The position numbers were made by a program, and so were the translations under genes. A DNA stretch of 52,047 nt, taken from contig CABZEU010000008.1 in the NCBI GenBank assembly GCA_902524795.1, positions 1 through 52,047 on the forward strand. Direction: 5' to 3'. Position 1 is the first letter of the stretch, and the number at the start of each line of letters is the position of its first letter. The notes beneath the pieces are model-generated. The model had not been told where the DNA came from. It was given only the letters and a program-made list of their open reading frames with translations, and did no database searches. This DNA is from an uncultured Pelagibacteraceae bacterium. GTDB lineage: Bacteria > Pseudomonadota > Alphaproteobacteria > Pelagibacterales > AG-422-B15. Positions 35,143-43,460 of the stretch are shown piece by piece.

Positions 35143-36078
35143 ATGAAAAAAATCATGAGTAAAATTGTATTTGCAAATAATCCTCTAGACAGAATGTCTA
35201 GTATAAGAGGTGATGAAGAGTGGCAAAAAACCTCAATGAGCAGCTCTGACGCGAGATATATTATTTTTGATTCTGGCAAACCTCTCATTCAAGTAAGCAA
35301 AGAACCAGGAAGTAAATCCGAAATATATTTGTCTAAGTTCGAGTCGATTATGAAACACACTAAAGCGTGTCAGATTATCTTTCTCGGTGAAATGAAAAAT
35401 ATTAAATATTATGTTATCGATATTACTAAGGAGCGTAGTCATTTTGATGTTGAAATCTTTATTGGATGTAAATTTATCGATTTAAGATCTATAGCCCAAA
35501 GTCTGTCCCCTGAAGATACAGGAATTCTTGCCCAAGCCAAATCCATGGTGGAATGGAATGCCACTAATATTTTTTGTAGTCGGTGTGAAAATTCAAAGCT
35601 CAGAACAGTTGATGCAGGATCTAAAAAGGTTTGTGATAAATGTAAAACGGAATTATTTCCTCGCGTGGATCCTGTTGTTATCATGTTACCTATTTTTAAT
35701 GAAAAATGTCTTTTAGGACGTCAGAAAATTTTTCCTCCAAGAATGTACTCTGCCCTCGCGGGTTTTCTCGAACCAGGAGAAACCATTGAAGATGCGGTTG
35801 TGAGGGAAGTGAAAGAAGAAGTGGGACTTAATGTAAATAGTGTTGAATATAAATTTACACAGCCATGGCCTTTTTCTTCTCAGTTAATGATTGGCTGTTT
35901 TTCAAATGTGAATGATGACAAAACTAATCTCGATGAAGATGAGATTGAACATGCTGTGTGGTTATCACGTGAGGATATAAATCGAATTTTTGTTGGGAAA
36001 AGCCCAGATAGAATTTGGATACCCCCCGCTATGGCTGTAGCGCATCAACTTATTGTTGAATGGTTGCACAATAAATAA
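35143..36078 (+). CDS. nudC: NAD(+) diphosphatase / RNA de-NADding Nudix enzyme NudC
   Basis: A 311-residue Nudix protein. It has a zinc ribbon with Cys145, Cys148, Cys164 and Cys167 (CSRC and CDKC), then a full Nudix box GFLEPGETIEDAVVREVKEE (207-226) continuing VGL. The NudC-specific QPWPFSSQ motif follows. It hydrolyses NADH and removes NAD caps from RNA. The start may be the ATG at 35143 or the one at 35155. The gene is divergent from the SRP RNA and converges on pheA with one intervening base. Confidence 0.94.
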   Translation: MKKIMSKIVFANNPLDRMSSIRGDEEWQKTSMSSSDARYIIFDSGKPLIQVSKEPGSKSEIYLSKFESIMKHTKACQIIFLGEMKNIKYYVIDITKERSHFDVEIFIGCKFIDLRSIAQSLSPEDTGILAQAKSMVEWNATNIFCSRCENSKLRTVDAGSKKVCDKCKTELFPRVDPVVIMLPIFNEKCLLGRQKIFPPRMYSALAGFLEPGETIEDAVVREVKEEVGLNVNSVEYKFTQPWPFSSQLMIGCFSNVNDDKTNLDEDEIEHAVWLSREDINRIFVGKSPDRIWIPPAMAVAHQLIVEWLHNK

Positions 36079-36079
36079 A

Positions 36080-36913
36080 CTATTGGTTCCTGTAAGAATG
36101 TTTTGGATAAACGCCAAGAACCTGAAGTTTTTCTGTGTAAAATGATAATTCATCAAGAGCTCCTTTAACAGAAGAGTCATCAACATGGCCGTCAAGGTCA
36201 ATGTAAAACTGCGCTTTATTAAAATCACCATCGACTATAAAGCTCTCGAGCTTCGTTAGATTAACGCCATTAGTCGCAAAGCCTCCAAGAGCTTTATATA
36301 ATGCCGATGGCACACTTCGAACTTCAAAAATACAGCTTGTTAAATATGATAATTTTTCGTCTCTTTCCTGCTGTGCGCCTTTAGACATAATAAGAAATCG
36401 TGTCGTGTTGTGTCTCATATCTTGAATATCTGACTTTAAAATCTCTAATCCATAAATTTCTGCAGCTAAGTGGGAGGCAATCGCAGAGTCCTCATTCGTA
36501 CCTATTTCACTAATATGTTTAGCGGACCCAGCGGTATCAGCCATTACAATGGGGGTAAGATTTAATCTCTGAATCGCTGATTGACATTGACCAATAGCCA
36601 TTGAGTGACTTCTTACAAATTTTATCTCGTCAATGGTAGTTCCTTTTTTTGCAAGGAGCTGATGCTTGACTTCCTGAAAATGTTCAGCATAAATTTTAAG
36701 ATCATAATCTCCTAATAAGTAATGAATATCAGCAACTCGACCAGCGACGGAGTTTTCAACAGGTATCATTGCTAAATCTGCTTTCTCTTCTCTTACACAA
36801 TTTAGCGCTGCTTCAAATGTTCTGCAGGGAACAGATTCATAATCTGTCATTGCTTCTTTACATGCTAAATGTGAATAAGCACCTAGTTCTCCCTGGTAAG
36901 ATATTTTTTTCAT
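36080..36913 (-). CDS. pheA: Prephenate dehydratase
   Basis: A 277-residue monofunctional PheA without a chorismate mutase domain. It has the N-terminal YQGELGAYSHLA, PVENSVAGRV (51-60) and the catalytic TTRFLIM (Thr171-Phe173 region). The C-terminal ACT domain begins near residue 188 and should confer phenylalanine feedback inhibition. It converts prephenate to phenylpyruvate. Its start overlaps the kdsB stop by four bases (ATGA), and kdsB-pheA beside a membrane cytochrome c is a common alphaproteobacterial group. Confidence 0.95.
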   Translation of the reverse strand: MKKISYQGELGAYSHLACKEAMTDYESVPCRTFEAALNCVREEKADLAMIPVENSVAGRVADIHYLLGDYDLKIYAEHFQEVKHQLLAKKGTTIDEIKFVRSHSMAIGQCQSAIQRLNLTPIVMADTAGSAKHISEIGTNEDSAIASHLAAEIYGLEILKSDIQDMRHNTTRFLIMSKGAQQERDEKLSYLTSCIFEVRSVPSALYKALGGFATNGVNLTKLESFIVDGDFNKAQFYIDLDGHVDDSSVKGALDELSFYTEKLQVLGVYPKHSYRNQ

Positions 36914-37653
36914 TTCTTTAAAATTTCTTTAATTTCCTCTAAATCCTCAGGAGTATCCACTCCCACAGGCAAAAAGTCAATTAAACCAACTTTTATTTTC
37001 ATGTCATTATCTAAGGCTCTTAATTGTTCAAGTTTTTCATTTTTTTCTCTTTCAGTTTGAGATAAAGAAACAAACTTTTTAAGAGACTCTTTTCTAAAAG
37101 AATAGATTCCAATGTGATGGTATAATTTGTTATGATCGTAGCTATCACTTTTCCTTGTGAAGTCTAGTCCCATAGTAGAGATTTCATTTTCTTCATAGTC
37201 ACAATAGGCTTTAACAACTTGGTTTTTCCTTATTTCAGACTTATTTCTAAAAACACAGGCTAGAGTGCCTATTTCAGAGCTATCATCTTCAATTAAACTA
37301 AGTACAGTACTCAGGGCCTCTGTATTGATTGTTGGAAGATCACCTTGTAAATTAATTATAAATTCAATTCTTTGATCAAGATCAATTTTATTTAAAGCCT
37401 CATATATTCGATCAGTACCAGATATATGTTTGGTTGATGTCATGCATGCATTGCCCCCCAAGCCTTCAATTAAATTTTTAATATCTTTACTATCCGTCGC
37501 GACAAGAACCTCACCGAGTTGAGATGAAACAGCCTTTTCCCAAACATGTTGGATCATTGGCTTACCATGAATGTCAAGCAAAGGCTTGTTTGGAAGTCTG
37601 CTGGCTTGAAGTCTTGCAGGTATAATAATTGCTGTATTATCTTGAGTAATCAT
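36910..37653 (-). CDS. kdsB: 3-deoxy-manno-octulosonate cytidylyltransferase (CMP-Kdo synthetase)
   Basis: A 247-residue protein with the CMP-Kdo synthetase N-terminal signature IIPARLQASRLPNKPL (10-25) and LDIHGKPMIQHVWEKA, then VLVATDSKDI and INLQGDLPTINTEAL. It activates Kdo for lipid A inner-core synthesis, which shows a Gram-negative outer membrane with Kdo. It is divergent from cycM and overlaps pheA by four bases. Confidence 0.95.
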   Translation of the reverse strand: MITQDNTAIIIPARLQASRLPNKPLLDIHGKPMIQHVWEKAVSSQLGEVLVATDSKDIKNLIEGLGGNACMTSTKHISGTDRIYEALNKIDLDQRIEFIINLQGDLPTINTEALSTVLSLIEDDSSEIGTLACVFRNKSEIRKNQVVKAYCDYEENEISTMGLDFTRKSDSYDHNKLYHHIGIYSFRKESLKKFVSLSQTEREKNEKLEQLRALDNDMKIKVGLIDFLPVGVDTPEDLEEIKEILKK

Positions 37654-37660
37654 AATGTTT

Positions 37661-37683
37661 TTATGCGACTAGAAGACGCATAA
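37661..37683. repeat. Perfect 7-bp inverted repeat between kdsB and cycM
   Basis: TTATGCG (37661-37667) and CGCATAA (37677-37683) flank a 9-base spacer. The element begins eight bases before the kdsB start codon in the divergent region. A 16-bp centre-to-centre spacing suits a dimeric regulator, but no factor is identified. Confidence 0.4.
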
Positions 37684-37742
37684 TAACTTGAATAAATTAG
37701 AATAGTGTTTAATTAATAGCATATATTCTGCAAAAAAACATT

Positions 37743-38297
37743 ATGGATTCATTCGAAATTAATAAAATCGTAGCCTGTATTTTAGTTGTAGCACTTGTGT
37801 TTATAGGATTAGCTAACTTTAGTGAAATTCTCTATCACGTTGAAAAGCCGAAGGTTGCCGCGTACCAGGTTGAAGGAGGCGATAATATTATAATGGAAGT
37901 GGCTTCAACCTCAACAGAGGCAGTTGCCCAGGCTCCAACCGAAGACCCTATTCAATTTCTTCTTGCTAGTGCTGATCTAGATAAGGGTAAAAAAGTATTC
38001 AAGAAATGCTCACAGTGCCACGTTATGGAAAAAGGCGGTGCTAATAAAATTGGTCCAGCTTTGTGGAACATTGTAAATAAAGATATTGGCTCAAAGGATG
38101 ATTATAAATATTCTAGTGCAATGGCAGCCTTTGAAGGTGATTGGACATATGAGCAATTAAATAGTTATTTGATTAACCCAAAAAAATATATCAAAGGTAC
38201 AAAGATGTCTTTTGTTGGCCTCAAAAAAGCTAAAGACCGCGCAAATGTTATTCTTTATTTAAGAAGTTTCAGCGATAATCCTGCTCCTATTGAATAA
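37743..38297 (+). CDS. Membrane-anchored cytochrome c (CycM-type, c2-like)
   Basis: A 184-residue protein with an uncleaved N-terminal helix (about 9-27), an Ala/Thr/Pro-rich linker and a class I cytochrome c domain. The heme motif is CSQCH (89-93), and Met155 in GTKMSFVGL is the likely sixth ligand. It resembles alphaproteobacterial CycM, which links the bc1 complex to terminal oxidase from the periplasmic face of the membrane. Its position beside kdsB-pheA matches that family's usual context. Confidence 0.93.
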   Translation: MDSFEINKIVACILVVALVFIGLANFSEILYHVEKPKVAAYQVEGGDNIIMEVASTSTEAVAQAPTEDPIQFLLASADLDKGKKVFKKCSQCHVMEKGGANKIGPALWNIVNKDIGSKDDYKYSSAMAAFEGDWTYEQLNSYLINPKKYIKGTKMSFVGLKKAKDRANVILYLRSFSDNPAPIE

Positions 38298-38359
38298 ATC
38301 AATAGTCACTTAATATATTAATTGACTGCTGCATACAGTAAACCTTATCCTCATCTAGT

Positions 38360-39691
38360 ATGACAAAAGAAAATGTTGGCTTATCAATTTATTTTGATAA
38401 CAGAATGCTTCGCATTTTACTTTTGGGTGCTATCAGTGGTTTCCCGTGGGTAATAATTGGTAGTGCACTTTCACTTTGGTTAAAAGACTTTGAACTTTCA
38501 AGAAGTACTATTGGTTGGGCGGGATTAATATTTGGAGTTTATGCAATTAACTTTTTATGGGCTCCTTTAATTGATAGAATAAAAATTCCCATTCTAACAG
38601 ATAAAATAGGTCACAGGAAATCTTGGATAATTTCTCTTCAATTTATAATTTTATGCAGTCTTATTTTTTGGAGTTTTCTCAATCCAGTAAATAATCTTGA
38701 GGTTATTATTTTCTTAGGTTTATTAATTGCAATCTCATCAGCATCACAAGATATAACAATTGACGCTCTAAGAATTGAACAAATATCTGCAAATGAAAAA
38801 GCATCAATGGCTGCAGGAGCTTCTATTGCAGTAGTTGGATGGTGGACAGGTTATAAAATTGGAGGAATGTTGACGTTATTCGTTGCTGATTATTTAGAAA
38901 TAGTTGGATTTGCAAATTACTGGCAGCTCACTTTTATATTTCTTTGCCTATTAATTCTTTTATTTAATGTTGGATTGCTTTTTATTCCTGAAGATACCTC
39001 CAATGAAAGACAAAAAGCGCAAAGTAAGGATCAAGAAAATTTTAAAGCTGCTGGATTTTCAGCATGGTTTATAAGCACAATTATAAGTCCATTGATGAGC
39101 TTCTTTAAGAAAAACGGTATAACCATCAGCTTGTTAATTATCGGATTTATTTTCCTCTTTAAAATAGGCGAGGCTTTTCTTGGAAGAATGTCCATCATAT
39201 TTTATGATGAAATGGGATTTTCAAAATCTGATATTGCGATTTATTCAAAAGGTCTTGGATGGATTACAACTATTACATTTACTCTATTGGGTGGGTGGTT
39301 TGCCATTAAATCCGGCGTTGTCAGGGCGTTGTTTCTATCTGGGATAGCAATGGCCATAACAAACATTATGTTTAGTTTCATGGCATGGTCAGACAAATCT
39401 GAATTGTTATTTGCTGCTGCTGTTCTTCTTGATGATCTTGCTGCTGCATTTGCAACCGTTGCCTTTGTTACATTTATTTCGTTACTTGTGGATAGGACCT
39501 ATACTGCAACACAGTATGCACTTCTTGCCTCTCTTGGAACAGCTGGAAGAACATTAATGGCATCTTCATCGGGTTCTCTTGTAGATTGGTTGCAGGGTGA
39601 TTGGGGAACATTCTTTATAATTACCGCCTTAATGGTAATCCCCTCATTAATACTTCTTTGGTTTATCAGAAATAAATTTAGTTTCAGTTAG
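38360..39691 (+). CDS. ampG: AmpG-like MFS permease for muropeptides
   Basis: A 443-residue major facilitator with 12 or more helices. The N-terminal LLLGAISGFPWVIIGSALSL, DFELSRSTIGWAG and LWAPLIDRI, with GHRKSWI in the following loop, are typical of AmpG. SSASQDITIDALRIE in the fourth helix region is another family hallmark. AmpG imports GlcNAc-anhydroMurNAc peptides from the periplasm for cell-wall recycling. It converges on an NlpC/P60 peptidase gene one base downstream, which supports a murein role. Other AmpG-type carriers for siderophores exist. Confidence 0.87.
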   Translation: MTKENVGLSIYFDNRMLRILLLGAISGFPWVIIGSALSLWLKDFELSRSTIGWAGLIFGVYAINFLWAPLIDRIKIPILTDKIGHRKSWIISLQFIILCSLIFWSFLNPVNNLEVIIFLGLLIAISSASQDITIDALRIEQISANEKASMAAGASIAVVGWWTGYKIGGMLTLFVADYLEIVGFANYWQLTFIFLCLLILLFNVGLLFIPEDTSNERQKAQSKDQENFKAAGFSAWFISTIISPLMSFFKKNGITISLLIIGFIFLFKIGEAFLGRMSIIFYDEMGFSKSDIAIYSKGLGWITTITFTLLGGWFAIKSGVVRALFLSGIAMAITNIMFSFMAWSDKSELLFAAAVLLDDLAAAFATVAFVTFISLLVDRTYTATQYALLASLGTAGRTLMASSSGSLVDWLQGDWGTFFIITALMVIPSLILLWFIRNKFSFS

Positions 39692-39692
39692 T

Positions 39693-40523
39693 CTAAGGTC
39701 TGCCCATTTTTCTTATTTTACCATTCGTTTTAAATATTCTTTTTTTTGCAGAACTTAATAACTCAATTGCAGTTTTCATGTGGTAAGCATTAGCGTGAAT
39801 AATATATTTATTATCTATCATCATGGCTACATGACCCTTCCAAAAAATTAAATCACCTGCTTTAAGTTTCTTTTCACTCAAAATATCTTTAGTTATAAAA
39901 ATTTCTTGCATATCTGTATCTCTTGGAAAAGTTTTATTATTAATTTGTACTAAATTTTGAATAAGCCCCGAACAATCAATACCTAGAGAACTTCTTCCTC
40001 CCCATAAATAAGGAGTATTTAGATACTGCTTGGCATATTTAACATTATTAAACTCCACCTTATTAATTGCAGATAAATCAATTGTAGGACACCAACCTAA
40101 TCCGTTGATTAGAGAAAACTTTCCTTTAGTTTTTTTTACTTCTAAAACAGAATTAAAGCTTAAGGGAAATAGATCTTTGCTCTTAATATCAGGTTCATTG
40201 TAAATGTATGTACGAAGAGACGTTACTTTATGAGTGGGTTTAAATAATTTTTTTGTTAGATTTGCCGTTGGTATATATCCCACATATTGATCTCTTGACG
40301 ATTGAACCCAAGACCAATCCTTAGATACTTCATAAGCGATACATTCTTCTCCAAATAAAAGTTGAGTGCTTAATTTAGATTTTTTATTTGAATACAATGG
40401 TGCAAACGAACAGGCTACAGTATATTTTTTGCCTTTAGAGTATTTTTTCCTTTTAACGATATATTTATAAGTTGAAGCAGCCAAATTACTCTTAATGGGA
40501 GTTATTCGTGGGTCGAACTTCAC
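39693..40523 (-). CDS. NlpC/P60 (C40) peptidase with N-terminal SH3-like domains
   Basis: A 276-residue protein with two SH3-like regions (about 30-90 and 95-150) and a C-terminal C40 peptidase. The catalytic Cys184 lies in LGIDCSGLIQ, His231 in WKGHVAMMID and a third polar residue near His243 in IIHANAYH. No signal peptide is visible, so a cytoplasmic role cleaving imported murein peptides, like dipeptidyl-peptidase VI, is likelier than action on the sacculus. The convergent AmpG gene supports this. It lies six bases after the next leftward gene. Confidence 0.88.
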   Translation of the reverse strand: MKFDPRITPIKSNLAASTYKYIVKRKKYSKGKKYTVACSFAPLYSNKKSKLSTQLLFGEECIAYEVSKDWSWVQSSRDQYVGYIPTANLTKKLFKPTHKVTSLRTYIYNEPDIKSKDLFPLSFNSVLEVKKTKGKFSLINGLGWCPTIDLSAINKVEFNNVKYAKQYLNTPYLWGGRSSLGIDCSGLIQNLVQINNKTFPRDTDMQEIFITKDILSEKKLKAGDLIFWKGHVAMMIDNKYIIHANAYHMKTAIELLSSAKKRIFKTNGKIRKMGRP

Positions 40524-40529
40524 TTTTAT

Positions 40530-40850
40530 TTAAAGTGCAAAACCAAGATATAAAAAAACAATCGTGATGACAGCAATACCTCCAAAAATCATTGTAGCTC
40601 TAATCACAACATCTAATTCCCTAGCAACAAACATATGATAAATAAGCGGGCCAATTAATGGGATAAACATCAATAACAATGTCCAAATTATTTTAGATGA
40701 AGAATTTCTGTATTTTCCAATATGCAAATCAAATAAAGCTGTTGCCGTCCAAGTAGCATACAAAAAGATAGGAAGGTAATATCCATAAAAATTAAAAAAG
40801 AGTGATAAGAATGGAACATCCTCTAATGGAAAAAAAGTTACTCCAGGCAT
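40530..40850 (-). CDS. Small membrane protein with PLDc_N-like segment
   Basis: A 106-residue protein with three hydrophobic segments. The middle one, SKIIWTLLLMFIPLIGPLIY, resembles the short membrane region (PLDc_N) that precedes cardiolipin synthase domains and also occurs alone. The function is unknown. It shares strand and close spacing with the NlpC/P60 gene, so the two may be co-transcribed. Confidence 0.65.
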   Translation of the reverse strand: MPGVTFFPLEDVPFLSLFFNFYGYYLPIFLYATWTATALFDLHIGKYRNSSSKIIWTLLLMFIPLIGPLIYHMFVARELDVVIRATMIFGGIAVITIVFLYLGFAL

Positions 40851-40889
40851 TTATTTTATCTCCTCATTGTAGGTTAAACAATTAGAGGA

Positions 40890-42551
40890 TTAGTTCAAAT
40901 AGTTTCTAGCCTCTGAAGGCAGCTCTATTTCGTTCAAAACATCTTCATATTGACGAAAAACCTCAACTGCAGGCTTAACCGAGCTCCATATTTTAGTAAC
41001 AGGCAAGTTAGTTTTATCATAACCCAGACTTATTAATTGATCCATAATGGGCATATTGGGTTGGTTAGCGGGCACTTCAAATGTTCGCCAATCACCTTGA
41101 TTATAGTTTCCATCACTTGTATGAATTACACGCGCTAAAGATGACCACATACCTGATAAATCTGCGCTTAGGGGATAGAAAGAAGAGTGACAATTATTGA
41201 GTGATTGCAAGCCTGGTGGAATTGAAGTATTGAAATAATTATTTTCAAAACAATTACCTAAATTTGAGAGACCGCTAGATGCTATATCAGCTCTTTTAGA
41301 ATTTATAATTAAATTACTTTCAACCCGATTTCCATGAGCAGGCCAGTAATTAACATCTGCAGTGGCTGTTATAATAACACCATAAAGGTTATGATTAGCT
41401 ATAACATTATTTTTAATAATATTATTATTTCCTCCTGCTATGACAACTCCATTTCCAAGGGATAAATTGGTTGCTTGGGTTGCAGGGGCATTTATGTTGT
41501 TATTGTTTTCAATAAGATTTCCAATAATAAAAGTTTCTCTTTCTGGCGGTAAAAGTTCCGAGTCCAAAGTATTGGGAGCTAATCCACCTTTATTATTTTT
41601 AAAAACTGAACTTATAATATACAGAGATCCACCAGAGTTTGTTCCTGAGTAACCTAGACCATTATTTTCAGAGATGACATTATTAACAATTGCATCACAT
41701 GGGTAACATTGACCAATATAAAAACCTGCATCTGGTGAGCCAGAAGCATAAGAATGATCTAAAACTCCGTCGACTGCATCAAAAGCATATACACCATAAT
41801 CGCCATTATTATATGCTGTTAAATATGAACCCCTATAACCTTTTACTGTTGCCCAATAAAAACCATTAAGTAAAGCATTTCTAGCTGTAATATTTTCTAT
41901 TACAACTCCATCAACACCTGCAACTAAAATGCCATTACCTCTCTCAAACTCACCATCGATGATTGTTTTATTTCTGTCCCAACCTCTAATGGTAATTGAG
42001 GGAACATTCACAACCACTTCTTCATAGTAAATTCCCGGCTTAATTAAAACGAGGTCGCCTGGGTTTGAAGCATTTACAGCGTCTTGAATTGTTTCATATG
42101 TATCGGGCACATGCCTAACATTACCTGTAAATCTAGAGACCACGTCTTTTTTTGAAAAGTTGGTGTAATCTTCATAGTTTATATCACCTACGACAACAGA
42201 TCCGACCATGCCCCACTTTCCATCTGGAGAAGCGTGAAATGAGCACAAATATTTATATAGTCCTTCATTTTGGTAATCTATATCCAAATAATCACCTTTA
42301 GGAATTTCAGCAAGAGAGCCCCAACTTTCATCAACAGCAATCACGTTGTGAGGGTTATTGCCCCAATTGTTAAATCTCACTTTGCCACCGGGATTAATGC
42401 GAACAACAGGCGGCGAATAAGAATTGTCAATGACTCTAACTCCTGTAAAAGCCGCGGACTGATCTTGACCATTATCGCAAGACGTAAAGAAGATTATAGA
42501 AGATATAAAAAAGAAAATAATTATGAATACTTTTTTGAGAGTTTGTTCCAT
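40890..42551 (-). CDS. Lipoprotein fusing a cupredoxin domain to a NosD-like parallel beta-helix
   Basis: A 553-residue protein. A lipoprotein signal precedes Cys25 (IIFFTSC). Residues about 37-123 form a plastocyanin-like domain with the type 1 copper ligands in order: His68 (NPHN), Cys103 and His106 (LCSFHA), and Met115 (KWGMVG). Residues about 145-460 are right-handed beta-helix repeats of the NosD/CASH type (DAVNASNPGDLVLIKPGIYY, then many short turns such as NNNIIKNNVIANHNLYGVII). The C-terminal 90 residues look globular. NosD helps copper delivery to nitrous oxide reductase, but no nos genes are here. The copper ligands suggest an electron-transfer or copper-binding surface protein; its role is unknown. 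Confidence 0.85.
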   Translation of the reverse strand: MEQTLKKVFIIIFFFISSIIFFTSCDNGQDQSAAFTGVRVIDNSYSPPVVRINPGGKVRFNNWGNNPHNVIAVDESWGSLAEIPKGDYLDIDYQNEGLYKYLCSFHASPDGKWGMVGSVVVGDINYEDYTNFSKKDVVSRFTGNVRHVPDTYETIQDAVNASNPGDLVLIKPGIYYEEVVVNVPSITIRGWDRNKTIIDGEFERGNGILVAGVDGVVIENITARNALLNGFYWATVKGYRGSYLTAYNNGDYGVYAFDAVDGVLDHSYASGSPDAGFYIGQCYPCDAIVNNVISENNGLGYSGTNSGGSLYIISSVFKNNKGGLAPNTLDSELLPPERETFIIGNLIENNNNINAPATQATNLSLGNGVVIAGGNNNIIKNNVIANHNLYGVIITATADVNYWPAHGNRVESNLIINSKRADIASSGLSNLGNCFENNYFNTSIPPGLQSLNNCHSSFYPLSADLSGMWSSLARVIHTSDGNYNQGDWRTFEVPANQPNMPIMDQLISLGYDKTNLPVTKIWSSVKPAVEVFRQYEDVLNEIELPSEARNYLN

Positions 42552-42552
42552 T

Positions 42553-42771
42553 TTAAAAACCGACCAGCAATCTTCTGGCTAAGCCAACTAAAGGAGCGAG
42601 AAAACCAAGATTGCCACGAAATAGTAAATAAATAACTCCAAAAATTATTGCAGCAATAAAAATTACTCGTAAAAATCTTCCAACTTTACCTGGCTCACTG
42701 TTAACAAATGAACGTATTATGAAATACAAGGTCGCTGCACCTAAAACAAAAAACACCAAAAACTTAATCAT
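42553..42771 (-). CDS. Small membrane protein resembling the anchor of alphaproteobacterial J-proteins
   Basis: A 72-residue protein with two or three hydrophobic segments. Its pattern, an N-terminal helix, FVNSEPGKVGRFLRVIFIAA, then LLFRGNLGFLAPLVGLA, recalls the membrane region that precedes a C-terminal J domain in alphaproteobacterial DnaJ-like proteins. Here the frame stops before any J domain, and no HPD motif follows. It is either a stand-alone version or a remnant. It lies one base before the cupredoxin/beta-helix gene on the same strand. Confidence 0.6.
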   Translation of the reverse strand: MIKFLVFFVLGAATLYFIIRSFVNSEPGKVGRFLRVIFIAAIIFGVIYLLFRGNLGFLAPLVGLARRLLVGF

Positions 42772-42819
42772 ACTATCTAGGTTTTTAGCATAGTTAGGGA
42801 TTTCAAAGAAATCAACAGT

Positions 42820-43413
42820 TTAGAGATTATTTTCAATTTCATATTTCACAATAGCATCTCTAAGCGCTTTTTTTTCAGTACAATTAAAGTTGCACAAATC
42901 AGAAAGTTTTTCTAAATTCTCAAGTGCTAACTCGTATCTGCCTGTCTGTAAAAAAAGTTCGCCCTGATAAGATAATATACCTTCGTGATTAGGTGATATT
43001 TCTAACCCAGTATTGTAATATAATTCCGCATCATCATACTTTCCCAATTTCCTGCTTGTAAAACCAATGAAATTCCATGCATGAGCATTTTCGGGATTCT
43101 CATAAACATAAACCTCTAGTTCTTTTAGAGCGCCATTATAGTTTTTTTCTTTTTCAATCTGAAAAATTATTTCTTTAAGTACCTTATCTACACCTTGATA
43201 ACCTGCGTACCCACTACCACCAGAACCTGATCCTGAACTACCAGAGCTGCCTCCTGATCCTCCAGAGCTGCCTCCTGATCCTCCAGAGTTGCCTCCTGAG
43301 CCTCCAGAGTTGCCTCCTGAGCCTCCAGAATTGCCTCCTGAGCCGCTACCAGCTGCAAAAGCTGAAAAAACAAGGACAAATGAAACCAAAATAGTAAATA
43401 ATATATTTTTCAT
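42820..43413 (-). CDS. Exported TPR protein with Gly/Ser-rich repeat linker
   Basis: From the ATG at 43413 this is a 197-residue protein. It has a signal peptide (MKNILFTILVSFVLVFSAFA), then a Gly-Ser-Asn repeat region of about 45 residues built from 7-residue units (GGSGGNS/GGSGGSS). The C-terminal part is a set of tetratricopeptide repeats (ENAHAWNFIGFTSRKLGKYD, then DAELYYNTGLEISPNHEGIL). TPRs mediate protein contacts, so a periplasmic or surface scaffold is plausible. An ATG 12 codons upstream is possible but would place extra polar residues before the signal peptide. Confidence 0.8.
   Translation of the reverse strand: MKNILFTILVSFVLVFSAFAAGSGSGGNSGGSGGNSGGSGGNSGGSGGSSGGSGGSSGSSGSGSGGSGYAGYQGVDKVLKEIIFQIEKEKNYNGALKELEVYVYENPENAHAWNFIGFTSRKLGKYDDAELYYNTGLEISPNHEGILSYQGELFLQTGRYELALENLEKLSDLCNFNCTEKKALRDAIVKYEIENNL
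43236..43346. repeat. 21-bp minisatellite encoding the Gly/Ser linker
   Basis: About five tandem 21-bp units, near TCCTGATCCTCCAGAGCTGCC on the plus strand, with a few substitutions between copies. The unit length is a multiple of three, so copy-number change keeps the TPR protein in frame. Local GC content is well above the surroundings. Confidence 0.85.
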
Positions 43414-43460
43414 ACTTTTTTCATTTAATTCTGATGTTATATATTTCAATAGAAATTGTT

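Noticed and set aside
37743..38297. Cleavable signal peptide and soluble cytochrome c2
   Set aside because: The N-terminal helix lacks a clear cleavage site and is followed by a long linker, as in membrane-anchored CycM.
40890..42551. Membership in a nos (nitrous oxide reduction) operon
   Set aside because: No nosZ, nosR, nosF, nosY or nosL genes are in the window; the resemblance is limited to the beta-helix repeats.
43188..43379. Minus-strand frame giving an EAQEATLEDQEAAL-type repeat protein
   Set aside because: It is an alternative frame of the 21-bp minisatellite in the TPR gene; the Gly/Ser frame has the signal peptide and TPR domain.
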